From contig NZ_JAVIFX010000023.1 of assembly GCF_031157255.1 (NCBI RefSeq), forward strand, positions 1-64,000: a DNA stretch of 64,000 nt. The letters run 5' to 3'. This document shows positions 25,759 to 34,132 of this stretch, piece after piece; the stretch's first letter is position 1; every line of letters begins with the position of its first letter. The notes beneath the pieces were generated by a model. That model had not been told where the DNA came from. It searched no databases and saw only the letters and a list, made by a program, of their open reading frames with translations. Both the position numbers and the translations under genes were made by a program. Source of the DNA: Bradyrhizobium sp. LHD-71 (lineage in GTDB: Bacteria > Pseudomonadota > Alphaproteobacteria > Rhizobiales > Xanthobacteraceae).

Positions 25759-27599
25759 CAGGCCGCACTCAATGCAGTCCGCGATCGCCCAACATAAACC
25801 CTCACCCTGAAAAGCCCGGCGTGGCTCGGAGAGCGGAGCCGGGCGTCTCGAAGGGCGAGGGCGGGAACGATGTGCTGTACGGCGACAGCAACGGCGGCGC
25901 CTGGGGTCCGGACGGCACTGCCGACGTGGTGGTGTTCTCAGGCCGGCGGTCAGATTACCTCATCGGATACGACAGCGCTGCAGCAACCTTCATCCTGCGC
26001 GATCTGCGCACCGGATCTCCGGACGGAACGGACACGGCCAGAGAGTTCGAGATCTACCGGTTCAGCGACGGCGATGTCGCTGCCGCTGCTTTGCAATCAG
26101 GTGCGCTGAACTTGCAAAATGGAACGGCTGCAAACGACGTGCTGTCCGGCACGGCCGGCAATGACTGGCTCATCGGCCTCGCGGGCAATGACACCATTTA
26201 CAACGGTAGCGGGGACGACCGTCTCGAAGGCGGCGACGGTGACGACCAGCTGATAGGTGGCGCCGGCGCGGATGTGATGGACGGTGGTGCCGGGTTTGAT
26301 TATGCCAACTACTTCTGGGCGGCAAACGGAATATGGACCACCGAGGGAGTGACGGCGGATCTGGCTGATCCCGGCAACAACACAGGCGCGGCCGCCGGGG
26401 ACAGCTACATCGGTATCGAGCAACTGACCGGCACGCAGACCAACGACGTGCTGCGCGGCGACGGCGGCGCCAACATCATCTATGGCCTGGGCGGCAACGA
26501 CGTCATCGAGGGTCGCGGCGGCAACGATGTGCTGTACGGCGATAGCAACGGTGGCAGCTGGGGTCCGAACGGCGCCGCCGATGTGGTGGTGTTCTCAGGG
26601 CGACGATCGGACTACCAGGTGAGCTACGACAGCGCGACTGGCGCCTATATCTTCGCAGACCAGCGCGCCGGATCGCCGGACGGCACGGACACGGTGAAGG
26701 AGTTCGAGATCTACCGGTTCAGCGACGGCGACGTCACGAGCACGGGCATCATGCCTGGTACCGAGGGCAACGATACGCTGGTTGGGACTGCCGGCAATGA
26801 TTGGCTCATCGGTCTGGCCGGCAACGACATCCTCTGCGGCGGGAACGGCAACGACCGTCTCGAAGGCGGGGATGGCAACGATAATCTCCTTGCTGGCTTC
26901 GGCGCGGATATCATCGATGGCGGCATCGGCCTGGATCTCGCGAACTATTATTGGACAGGGAATGGTGTGGCTGCCACCGAGGGAGTGACAGCGGATCTCG
27001 CCAGTCCAGACAACAACACCGGTGCCGCAGCCGGGGACAGCTATATAGGCATCGAATGGGTGGATGGTACGCAGGTCAATGACGTGCTGCGCGGCGACAG
27101 CGACGCCAACTACGTCTACGGCTATGCCGGCAATGACATCATCGAGGGCCGCGGCGGAAACGATATTCTGTACGGCGACAGCAACGGCGGCTGGATAGGT
27201 CCGGACGGCACTGCCGACGTAGTAGTGTTTTCGGGCCAGCGGTCAGACTACCAGGTGACATATGACAGCGGCACGGCAAGCTACACGTTCGTCGACCAGC
27301 GCGCAGGATCGCCGGACGGCACGGACACCGTGAAGGAGTTCGAGGTCTACCGGTTCAGCGATGGCGATATCACGAATATCGTCGTTGATGCCGGGAGCAG
27401 CGCAGCCATGAGCTCGTTCGACACGCTGAGCAACAATGCCGCCGATCAGCTCGTCACCGCGATGGCGACCTTCGAGGCCCATTTTGCGGCGAGCAGCGCT
27501 GGTGTCGGGTTTGATCCGACCAATTCGGCGAATACGATGATCAATGACGCCGCCGTCCTCACAGCGGCCAACAACGCCTGGCATCGGGCGGCTGCCTGA
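25722..27599 (+). CDS. RTX-type calcium-binding repeat protein, 5' end apparently lost
   Basis: An open frame of up to 625 codons. From 25860 on it consists of a large module repeated about every 212-219 residues (units starting at 25860, 26517 and 27153; the third is partial). Each has a nonapeptide block (GGNDVLYGD, GTAGNDWLIGLAGND, LEGGDGDD) that should bind calcium in a beta-roll, plus a FSGRRSDY...DQRAGSPDGTDT...YRFSDGD segment. The C-terminal 60 residues are different and lack an obvious type I export signal. The first 46 codons overlap the upstream GNAT gene and the palindromic repeat, and the frame begins mid-module. So the true N-terminus is missing and the gene may be a remnant. Confidence 0.7.
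   Translation: MARLGLGRPSGVTGRTQCSPRSPNINPHPEKPGVARRAEPGVSKGEGGNDVLYGDSNGGAWGPDGTADVVVFSGRRSDYLIGYDSAAATFILRDLRTGSPDGTDTAREFEIYRFSDGDVAAAALQSGALNLQNGTAANDVLSGTAGNDWLIGLAGNDTIYNGSGDDRLEGGDGDDQLIGGAGADVMDGGAGFDYANYFWAANGIWTTEGVTADLADPGNNTGAAAGDSYIGIEQLTGTQTNDVLRGDGGANIIYGLGGNDVIEGRGGNDVLYGDSNGGSWGPNGAADVVVFSGRRSDYQVSYDSATGAYIFADQRAGSPDGTDTVKEFEIYRFSDGDVTSTGIMPGTEGNDTLVGTAGNDWLIGLAGNDILCGGNGNDRLEGGDGNDNLLAGFGADIIDGGIGLDLANYYWTGNGVAATEGVTADLASPDNNTGAAAGDSYIGIEWVDGTQVNDVLRGDSDANYVYGYAGNDIIEGRGGNDILYGDSNGGWIGPDGTADVVVFSGQRSDYQVTYDSGTASYTFVDQRAGSPDGTDTVKEFEVYRFSDGDITNIVVDAGSSAAMSSFDTLSNNAADQLVTAMATFEAHFAASSAGVGFDPTNSANTMINDAAVLTAANNAWHRAAA
25799..25860. repeat. Palindromic repeat at the 5' edge of the RTX frame
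   Basis: A 62-bp palindromic element, CCCTCACCCTGAAAAGCCCG at its left and CGTCTCGAAGGGCGAGG at its right; inner arms GCCCGGC (25814-25820) and GCCGGGC (25838-25844) pair. It is of the type seen between genes in this group of bacteria. It ends exactly where the RTX repeat sequence begins, in frame with it. Confidence 0.65.
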
Positions 27600-27784
27600 A
27601 CGGGGCAGAGTGATGCAAGTCGGGGCCGGTCATCGGCTCCGACCAGGCCACTTTGGTCTAGTCTGGGTTGAATAACTCGGAGAGGCCATCTGAAACTCGT
27701 GGTTTCGCATGCAACACCGGTTCGCATCGTTTCGGGGCGGCTGCTGGCCGCCGTCAAGGCTCTTGACGGCAACGCGAGGCCATG

Positions 27785-27847
27785 ATGATTAATGCCGCCA
27801 TGCGCACCGCGACCACCCAGATCCGTCTTTGGTGGGCCACCTCCTAG
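27785..27847 (+). CDS. trpL: Trp leader peptide (trpL-like)
   Basis: A 20-codon frame, MINAAMRTATTQIRLWWATS then TAG, with two adjacent TGG codons (27830-27835). An ATG at 27782 would add one Met; GAGG at 27776-27779 gives the ribosome-binding site. It is too short for ordinary gene calling. It lies before trpE(G) and inside a set of alternative stems, so its translation should sense charged tRNA-Trp. Rhizobial TrpL peptides, which also have tandem Trp codons, are known to attenuate this gene and to act in trans in Sinorhizobium. Confidence 0.88.
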   Translation: MINAAMRTATTQIRLWWATS

Positions 27848-27925
27848 CAGGTGGCCGGCGCGATTTTCTTACAACAATCGTCAAATGGGCCGCCAACGCA
27901 GTGCGGGCGGCCTTCTGTTCGTTTG
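27835..27925 (+). promoter_or_regulatory. trp attenuator
   Basis: Stem 1:2 is GGCCACCT (27835-27842) with AGGTGGCC (27849-27856), overlapping the Trp codons and the leader stop. Stem 3:4, the terminator, is GGCCGCC (27888-27894) with GGCGGCC (27906-27912), followed by TTCTGTTCGTTT. The antiterminator pairs GGTGGCC (27850-27856) with GGCCGCC (27888-27894), 7 pairs with one G-U. The three are mutually exclusive as in classic attenuation. The rest of the 348-base gap after the RTX frame holds no gene I can see. Confidence 0.85.
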
Positions 27926-27947
27926 CCCTGCGTGATAGCGAGGACAC

Positions 27948-30122
27948 ATGAACAGGACCGTTTTTTCACTCCCTGACCTGAAGACCTACACCACCGCCGG
28001 CGGCCTGGCTGTCACGCGCGCCGTCGCGGGGTTCACCGGTGGTGCTGCGCTTGACGCGCTGATCGAGCTGCTCGACCGGCGGCGCGGAGTCGTGCTGTCG
28101 TCGGGGACGACGGTGCCGGGGCGCTACGAGAGCTTCGATCTCGGCTTCGCCGATCCGCCGCTGCGGCTGGAGGCGACCGGCGCCGACTTCTTCATCGCGG
28201 CACTGAACGAGCGTGGCCGGGTGCTGGTCGCGTTCCTGGCCGATGTGCTGCGCGACAGCAGTGTGGTGGTGACAGAACGGACGCCGGAGCGCATCGCAGG
28301 ACATATCCTGCGGGGTGAGGCGCCCGCCAATGAGGAGCAGCGTACGCGCCGTGCCTCGATCATGTCGCTCGTCCGCGCCATCGTCGCCGCGCTGAGCGAG
28401 AACGACGAACCGTTGCTCGGGCTCTATGGCGCTTTCGGCTACGACCTCGTCTTTCAAGTCGAGGATCTCGTGCAGAAGCGGGCGCGCGAGGCGGACCAGC
28501 GCGATATCGTGCTCTATATCCCGGATCGCCTGCTGGCCTATGACCGCGCGACCGGGCGAGGCGTGACGATCGCTTATGATTTCGCCTGGAAGGGGCAGTC
28601 GACCGAGGGCCTGCCGCGCGAGACGCCCGACAGCGTCTATGTGCACACCGGCCGACAGGGCTTCGCCGATCACGCGCCCGGCGTCTACCAGGCGACCGTG
28701 CAGAAGGCGCGCGAAGCGTTCGCGCGCGGCGACCTGTTCGAGGCGGTGCCGGGGCAACTGTTCGGCGAGCCGTGTGAGCGCTCGCCGGCGGAAGTGTTCC
28801 AGCGGCTTTGCAAGATCAACCCGTCGCCCTATGGCGGCCTTCTCAATCTCGGCGACGGGGAATTCCTCGTTTCCGCCTCGCCGGAAATGTTCGTTCGCTC
28901 CGACGGCCGCCGGGTCGAGACATGTCCGATTTCCGGCACCATCGCCCGCGGCGCGGACGCCATCGGCGACGCCGAACAGATCCGCGAGCTCCTGAATTCG
29001 CAGAAGGACGAGTTCGAGCTCAACATGTGCACCGACGTCGATCGCAACGACAAGGCGCGCATCTGTGTGCCCGGGTCGATCAAGGTGCTGGCGCGGCGGC
29101 AGATCGAGACCTACTCGAAGCTGTTCCACACCGTCGACCACGTCGAAGGCATGCTGCGGCCCGGCTTCGATTCGCTCGATGCGTTCCTGACCCATGCATG
29201 GGCCGTCACGGTGACGGGGGCGCCAAAGCTCTGGGCCATGCAGTTCGTCGAGGACCATGAGCGCTCCTCGCGCCGCTGGTACGCCGGTGCGTTCGGCTTC
29301 GTCGGATTCGACGGCAGCATCAACACGGGCCTCACGATCCGGACCATTCGCATGAAGGATGGCCTGGCCGAGGTCCGCGTCGGCGCGACCTGCCTTTTTG
29401 ATTCCGATCCCGAGCTTGAGGACAAGGAATGCCAGATCAAGGCTGCGGCGCTGTTCCAGGCGCTGCGCGGCGATCCGCCGAAGCCGCTGTCGGCCGTCCA
29501 GCCGGACGCGACCGGATCGGGCAAGCGGGTCCTGCTGATCGACCATGAGGACAGTTTCGTGCACATGCTGGCGGATTATTTCCGCCAGGTCGGCGCGAGC
29601 GTCAGCGTCACGCGGCACAACCATGCGCTGGAGATGCTGGCCAAGGACAAGTACGATCTCCTGGTGTTGTCACCGGGCCCGGGCCGGCCGGAGGATTTTG
29701 GCATGGCCAGGACGCTGGACGCGGCCCTTGCGAAGAAGCTGCCGGTGTTCGGCGTTTGTCTCGGGGCGCAGGCGATCGGCGAATATTTCGGCGGCACGCT
29801 CAACCAGCTGGCGCAGCCGGCGCATGGCCGGCCGTCGCGCGTGCAGGTGCGGGGCGGGTGCCTCTTGAATAATCTGCCGAACGAGATCGTCATCGGCCGC
29901 TATCACTCACTGCACGTGGCGAAGGATTCGATGCCCGATGTGCTGCAGGTGACAGCGACGACGGAGGACGGCGTGGTAATGGCGCTGGAGCACAAGTCGC
30001 TGCCGATCGGCGGCGTGCAGTTTCATCCCGAGTCGCTGATGTCGCTCGGCGGTGAGGTGGGCCTGCGCGTGGTCGAGAACGCGTTCAGGCTTGGTCAGAA
30101 GGCGCTAGTGCGGTGTTTCTGA
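27948..30122 (+). CDS. trpE: Anthranilate synthase, fused TrpE-TrpG
   Basis: A 724-residue fusion that makes anthranilate from chorismate and glutamine, the first step of tryptophan synthesis. The TrpE part (to about residue 510) has CPISGTIARG and IRTIRMKDGLAEVRVGA. The amidotransferase part (525-724) has KRVLLIDHEDSFVHML, the nucleophile Cys in FGVCLGAQAIG (about residue 604) and the His-Glu pair in QFHPESLMS. This fused form is usual in rhizobia. The last six codons (ending LVRCF) are made by a palindromic repeat. It is controlled by the leader attenuator just upstream. Confidence 0.96.
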   Translation: MNRTVFSLPDLKTYTTAGGLAVTRAVAGFTGGAALDALIELLDRRRGVVLSSGTTVPGRYESFDLGFADPPLRLEATGADFFIAALNERGRVLVAFLADVLRDSSVVVTERTPERIAGHILRGEAPANEEQRTRRASIMSLVRAIVAALSENDEPLLGLYGAFGYDLVFQVEDLVQKRAREADQRDIVLYIPDRLLAYDRATGRGVTIAYDFAWKGQSTEGLPRETPDSVYVHTGRQGFADHAPGVYQATVQKAREAFARGDLFEAVPGQLFGEPCERSPAEVFQRLCKINPSPYGGLLNLGDGEFLVSASPEMFVRSDGRRVETCPISGTIARGADAIGDAEQIRELLNSQKDEFELNMCTDVDRNDKARICVPGSIKVLARRQIETYSKLFHTVDHVEGMLRPGFDSLDAFLTHAWAVTVTGAPKLWAMQFVEDHERSSRRWYAGAFGFVGFDGSINTGLTIRTIRMKDGLAEVRVGATCLFDSDPELEDKECQIKAAALFQALRGDPPKPLSAVQPDATGSGKRVLLIDHEDSFVHMLADYFRQVGASVSVTRHNHALEMLAKDKYDLLVLSPGPGRPEDFGMARTLDAALAKKLPVFGVCLGAQAIGEYFGGTLNQLAQPAHGRPSRVQVRGGCLLNNLPNEIVIGRYHSLHVAKDSMPDVLQVTATTEDGVVMALEHKSLPIGGVQFHPESLMSLGGEVGLRVVENAFRLGQKALVRCF

Positions 30123-30271
30123 CGTTCCGATCACCCTTGCTGCAACCTCATTCATCGGAACGTCAGAAACACCGCACTAGCATTATAAAGTTGCTAGTGT
30201 CCTTTTTGTTTCTGACGCTCGCACGAAGGACTCGCGGCGAGGTGGTGCGAGCGTCAGAAACAGGACACTAG
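30105..30271. repeat. Composite palindromic repeat (family A, copy 2)
   Basis: A perfect 26-bp inverted repeat (30105-30130 with 30155-30180, loop of 24 bases), a core CACTAG-CATTATAAAGTTG-CTAGTGTCC (30175-30202), then a second hairpin with arms 30194-30224 and 30245-30271 (the left arm has a 4-base T insertion). The first arm overlaps the trpE stop codon. The same plan is found at the left edge of the window. It may serve as a terminator for trpE transcripts. Confidence 0.85.
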
Positions 30272-30321
30272 TGAAGAAGGAACCCGCGTGAGCGGCATCC
30301 TTAAATTCGAAAGCATGGCAA

Positions 30322-30861
30322 ATGAGTCTTGAAGGCGATCTCCGCTCGACGATCCGCAACATCCCCGACTATCCGAAGAAGGGGATCATGTTTCACGATA
30401 TCACAACGCTGCTCGGCGATGCGCGCGCATTTCGCCGCGCGGTCGATGAGCTGGTTCAGCCGTGGGCCGGCTCGAAAGTCGACAAGGTCGCAGGCATCGA
30501 GGCGCGCGGCTTCATCCTCGGCGGTGCCGTCGCCCATCAAGCCTCCGCCGGATTTGTGCCGATCCGCAAGAAAGGCAAGCTGCCGCACACCACGGTGCGC
30601 ATTGCCTATTCGCTGGAATACGGCATCGACGAGATGGAGATGCATGAGGACGCAGTGAAAAAGGGCGAGCGCGTCATCCTGGTGGACGACCTGATCGCGA
30701 CCGGCGGCACCGCGGAGGGTGCAGTGAAGTTGCTGCGCCAGATGGGCGCCGAAGTGCTGGCGGCCTGCTTCGTGATCGACCTGCCAGATCTCGGCGGTGC
30801 CCAGAAGCTGCGCGACATGGATGTGCCGGTGCGCACCCTGATCTCGTTCGAAGGGCACTGA
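30322..30861 (+). CDS. apt: Adenine phosphoribosyltransferase
   Basis: A 179-residue purine-salvage enzyme that makes AMP from adenine and PRPP. Recognised by [33 protein letters not shown], the PRPP loop [13 protein letters not shown] (about residues 115-127) and [10 protein letters not shown]. The length is usual for the family. It stands alone on the plus strand, after the repeat that follows trpE, and is convergent with the P-loop ATPase pair. Confidence 0.96.
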   Translation: MSLEGDLRSTIRNIPDYPKKGIMFHDITTLLGDARAFRRAVDELVQPWAGSKVDKVAGIEARGFILGGAVAHQASAGFVPIRKKGKLPHTTVRIAYSLEYGIDEMEMHEDAVKKGERVILVDDLIATGGTAEGAVKLLRQMGAEVLAACFVIDLPDLGGAQKLRDMDVPVRTLISFEGH

Positions 30862-30877
30862 CCGCGCGAGAGGAGCG

Positions 30878-31546
30878 CTACGACCGTCGCAGCATCAGCT
30901 TCAAGCCGAGCTCGCGAAAGCGCACGAAGCACTTGACGGTCCACTGATAGAGCTCCGACGACGTATCGGTCGACGTCCTCAGGAAGCTCGCGAACGAGAA
31001 GGTTTTCCGGTCGATATAGGTTTTCAGGAATCCCGGCAGCATCGCGATTTCGAGAAGCTCCCGCTTGCCGATCCACGGCGGAACCTCGCCGAGCAGAACC
31101 TGCTCGTTGTTGACGGGAACGAGCGCCGCATTCCCGAAATCGGCTTGCAGCATGCTCCAGGCGAGCTGCGAGGTGCGGCCGCGGTCGGGAATGAACAGGA
31201 TGACCACCTGAACCCCGCGCCGCTCGGCTTCTTTAATGAATCCGATCTCTTTCGCCATCCTGAAGAAGCCGTCGAAGGCATGGAAGCCGAGGTCGATCAC
31301 CTTCGGCGCGCCGTCGTGGACGATCAACCGGTCCATCAGCTGCATCTGGCCGAACGTGTCGTCGATATTGGCGGTCTCGGTCAGCTTCGGGAGGAAATCC
31401 AGGAGTGACGGTTCATTCAGGTTCAGGTCGAACGCCGTTGTATGCCGGTTCTCCAGTGCCAGATATTCGGTGAGCAGACGCGACAGCAGCGTCTTGCCGA
31501 CGCGCGGCCGGGGCGAGCAGATGATGTAGACGGGCGTATGGTTCAT
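30878..31546 (-). CDS. ParA/MinD-like P-loop ATPase with atypical Walker A
   Basis: A 222-residue protein with a P-loop SPRPRVGKTLLSR (residues 11-23). The first lysine of the deviant ParA-type KGGxGKT motif is missing (P-R-P-R), so it is a degenerate member. VILFIPDRGR and LVPVNNEQ mark later strands of the fold. The C-terminus is basic (LGLKLMLRRS). It lies 113 bases downstream of a second, canonical ParA-like gene on the same strand, and the two may act as partners. The function is unknown; plasmid partition is unlikely since no ParB is near. Confidence 0.7.
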   Translation of the reverse strand: MNHTPVYIICSPRPRVGKTLLSRLLTEYLALENRHTTAFDLNLNEPSLLDFLPKLTETANIDDTFGQMQLMDRLIVHDGAPKVIDLGFHAFDGFFRMAKEIGFIKEAERRGVQVVILFIPDRGRTSQLAWSMLQADFGNAALVPVNNEQVLLGEVPPWIGKRELLEIAMLPGFLKTYIDRKTFSFASFLRTSTDTSSELYQWTVKCFVRFRELGLKLMLRRS

Positions 31547-31659
31547 CGGGCTGGTCGGATGCGGCGACTGCGTCGCTGCATATCACGCCAGCCGTCACGC
31601 TGTCGCAGAATTCAAAGCGGTCATGCCCGGCGTTTGCTTCTGCACCGGGCATACGCGTC

Positions 31660-32430
31660 TCAGGTTCCTGTCGGCAGCTCCGCCTTGGTCGTGGCGCTGC
31701 CTTTGTCCTTGCCGACGATGTCGGTGAGCTTGATGCGGTCGAATTCACCCCAGACATTGCCGAGCCAATGACGGACATAGCCGCGCAGCACGAAGGAATA
31801 GTTCGCGGCTTCGTCGCGCTGGCTCTTGTTGGCGACGAACTTCAGGAACGGCACCGAGGCAACTTCGACCTGCTCGTAGGCCATCTCGTTCAGCTTCGGA
31901 ATGGTTATCTCGGTCGCGTTCTTGATCTTGCGGAAATACGAGTTGTAGGTCGCCTGATCCCACTCGAAGAAGCTCGTGTTGTTGATGAAGTTCTTGACCA
32001 GGAAATACTTCGCGCCGGACATGAAGTTGGCGGTCTCGGCGATCTCGTCCAGCGAGGCGATCGACGGGCCGAGGATGTGAAACACCGCGAAGGTGATCTG
32101 GCCCGACTGGGCCGCGTCGAGGAAGCCGATGTCGCGCAGCGACTTAAGGGTCGGCGACAGAAGGCCGGCGCGCACGTCGATCACGGTGACGCTGGCGTTC
32201 GCCGAATTCAGCGTGTCGAAGATCTTCATCTGATCGGATGTGGAGGTCACATCGACGATCTCGGTGACGGTGGGGTGGAAGCGCTTCAGCGTGCCGCGCG
32301 GCGCTTCGGTATCGAAGGCGCGGGTCGGGACATTGTTGGCACTGAAATAGTCGAGCACCGTGCGTGAGACCGTGGTCTTGCCGACGCCGCCCTTGTCCGC
32401 CCCCACAACAATGACTGCTGGTTTCGCCAT
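31660..32430 (-). CDS. ParA-like ATPase
   Basis: A 256-residue ATPase with the deviant Walker A KGGVGKT (K13-T19), Walker A' VIDVRAGLLSP and a LVKNFINN segment. I start at the ATG at 32430, which has an AAGGGGC site before it; a longer frame to 32487 adds an unlike leader. It differs from MipZ and Soj in the C-terminal half, which holds FLKFVANKSQRDEAANYSFV. No parB or parS is visible. It is the first of two paired P-loop genes. Positioning of a cell structure or surface polymer export is possible but unproven. Confidence 0.75.
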   Translation of the reverse strand: MAKPAVIVVGADKGGVGKTTVSRTVLDYFSANNVPTRAFDTEAPRGTLKRFHPTVTEIVDVTSTSDQMKIFDTLNSANASVTVIDVRAGLLSPTLKSLRDIGFLDAAQSGQITFAVFHILGPSIASLDEIAETANFMSGAKYFLVKNFINNTSFFEWDQATYNSYFRKIKNATEITIPKLNEMAYEQVEVASVPFLKFVANKSQRDEAANYSFVLRGYVRHWLGNVWGEFDRIKLTDIVGKDKGSATTKAELPTGT

Positions 32431-32725
32431 GATGCCCCTTTTCGATCCGGTCTGGTATTTAGGTGATATGCCGGATTTCTTCCGCAAAGTCTTTATCCCC
32501 CTGCGAGCTTGGCAGGAAATATCGGGAATTCAAGGCGCTGGATGATGACGTTGCGACGGTTTCGCGACGTCTTGGTAAACGCGGGCGGGACTGGCGCCTC
32601 GGCCCGGACTCCGGTCCGAACCGAATTGTGCAGGCGCGGGACCCGCTCCGGGCTCCGTTGCGGTTCCGGGGCCAACCATTGTTCTAGCTGGCCGCGCGGG
32701 CGTGTTTTGGCGTAAATTCGCCCCC

Positions 32726-34132
32726 ATGAGCGAGACCGAAGCCCTGTTCGACGTGCTGCGGCATGCGGCCGATCCGAAGGCTGCGGATGCCATCGAGCGG
32801 CTGGTCGCGGACGGCAGCGACCGGTCGCTGTGCCGCCTGAACGTGCTCGATTTCGCGAGAGCGAACCAGGTCGACGAGGAGCGTGCGATTGCCGCGTTTT
32901 TGCACGCGGCACGGCTCGGCATCTTCGACATGTCCTGGAACATGCTCTGTCCTGGCTGCGGCGGCGTGCTGGAGGCCGGCGCCACCTTGAAGTCGCTCAA
33001 TCACAATGAATACGAATGCGCGCTGTGCGCGGCCGGTTATGAGCCGACGCTCGACGAGATGGTCGAGGTGGTGTTCACGGTCAGCCCCCGGGTGCGCAAG
33101 ATCGCCGGGCACGACCCGGACTCCCTGTCTTTCATCGAGTATGGCCGCCAGTTTTTCTGGGGCACCGGGATCGACCTGCCCGACAATCTGGAAGAGCGCT
33201 TCGACGAATTTACCATCGAGGCGCTCGAACTGCCGCCCGGCGAGAAGGCGCTGGTGTCGATCCAGTTGCCCGCCGAGTTCACCATGGTGTTCGATCCGGT
33301 CACCCACACGACGCATTTCATCGATGTGAAGGGCGACCCGACCAAAGAGCGGCAGACGCTCAACGTCGTCTTCGATTCCGCCAAGGCCAAGAGCGGTACC
33401 GTCGAGATGCGGCCGGGACCGCTGCGCATCACCTTGGAGAACCGCACCGGCCGACGGGTGCTGCCGGGCGTTTGGCTTGCCAACGATGCGCTGCACCAGA
33501 TGCTCGGCAAGCGGAAGCCGTTTCTCACGGCCAAGCGGCTTCTGACCAATCAGACGTTCCGCGATATCTACCGGACCGACACCATGGACGTCGATCAGCG
33601 GCTGAAGATCACCAGCCTGACGTTCCTGTTCACGGACCTGAAGGGATCGACCCAGCTCTACGAACGCGTCGGCGATCTCGTTGCCTACGATCTCGTGCGG
33701 CACCACTTCCGCGTGCTGAACGAGATCGTGTCGTCGGAAGCGGGAGCCGTGGTCAAGACCATCGGCGACGCCGTGATGGCGACGTTCCAGTCGCCCGGCC
33801 ATGCACTGTCAGCCGCCTTGCGCATGCGCGACGCGATGCAGAAGATCAACGCTGAACGCGGTAGTGAGGATCTCCTGCTGAAGATTGGCATCCACGAGGG
33901 ACCGTGCCTGGCGGTGACGCTGAACGATCGGCAGGATTATTTCGGCCACACGGTGAACACGGCGGCACGGGTGCAATCGCTGGCCTCGTCTCGGGCGATT
34001 TTTGCCACCTCATCGATCGTCGAGGACGCGCAGTCGTCGAAGATCCTGCAATCCTCCGGCCTCCATCCGGTGCAGCAGCGCGCCGCGCTGCGTGGCATCG
34101 CCGACGAGATGCTAGTCTACGAAATCCCCTGA
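32726..34132 (+). CDS. Adenylate/guanylate cyclase with N-terminal zinc-ribbon (DUF5939-like)
   Basis: A 468-residue soluble protein. Residues 70-105 hold two CxxC pairs (C75, C78, C98, C101) in a zinc-ribbon arrangement, followed by a DUF5939-like beta-rich domain (about 105-290). The C-terminal part is a class III nucleotide cyclase: FTDLKGST supplies the first metal Asp, KTIGDAVMATF the second, and YFGHTVNTAARVQ the later active-site strand. It should make cAMP or cGMP; the substrate residue cannot be fixed by eye. A GTG at 32702 is a possible earlier start. The end overlaps the convergent Rsm22-like gene by 21 bases. Confidence 0.85.
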   Translation: MSETEALFDVLRHAADPKAADAIERLVADGSDRSLCRLNVLDFARANQVDEERAIAAFLHAARLGIFDMSWNMLCPGCGGVLEAGATLKSLNHNEYECALCAAGYEPTLDEMVEVVFTVSPRVRKIAGHDPDSLSFIEYGRQFFWGTGIDLPDNLEERFDEFTIEALELPPGEKALVSIQLPAEFTMVFDPVTHTTHFIDVKGDPTKERQTLNVVFDSAKAKSGTVEMRPGPLRITLENRTGRRVLPGVWLANDALHQMLGKRKPFLTAKRLLTNQTFRDIYRTDTMDVDQRLKITSLTFLFTDLKGSTQLYERVGDLVAYDLVRHHFRVLNEIVSSEAGAVVKTIGDAVMATFQSPGHALSAALRMRDAMQKINAERGSEDLLLKIGIHEGPCLAVTLNDRQDYFGHTVNTAARVQSLASSRAIFATSSIVEDAQSSKILQSSGLHPVQQRAALRGIADEMLVYEIP

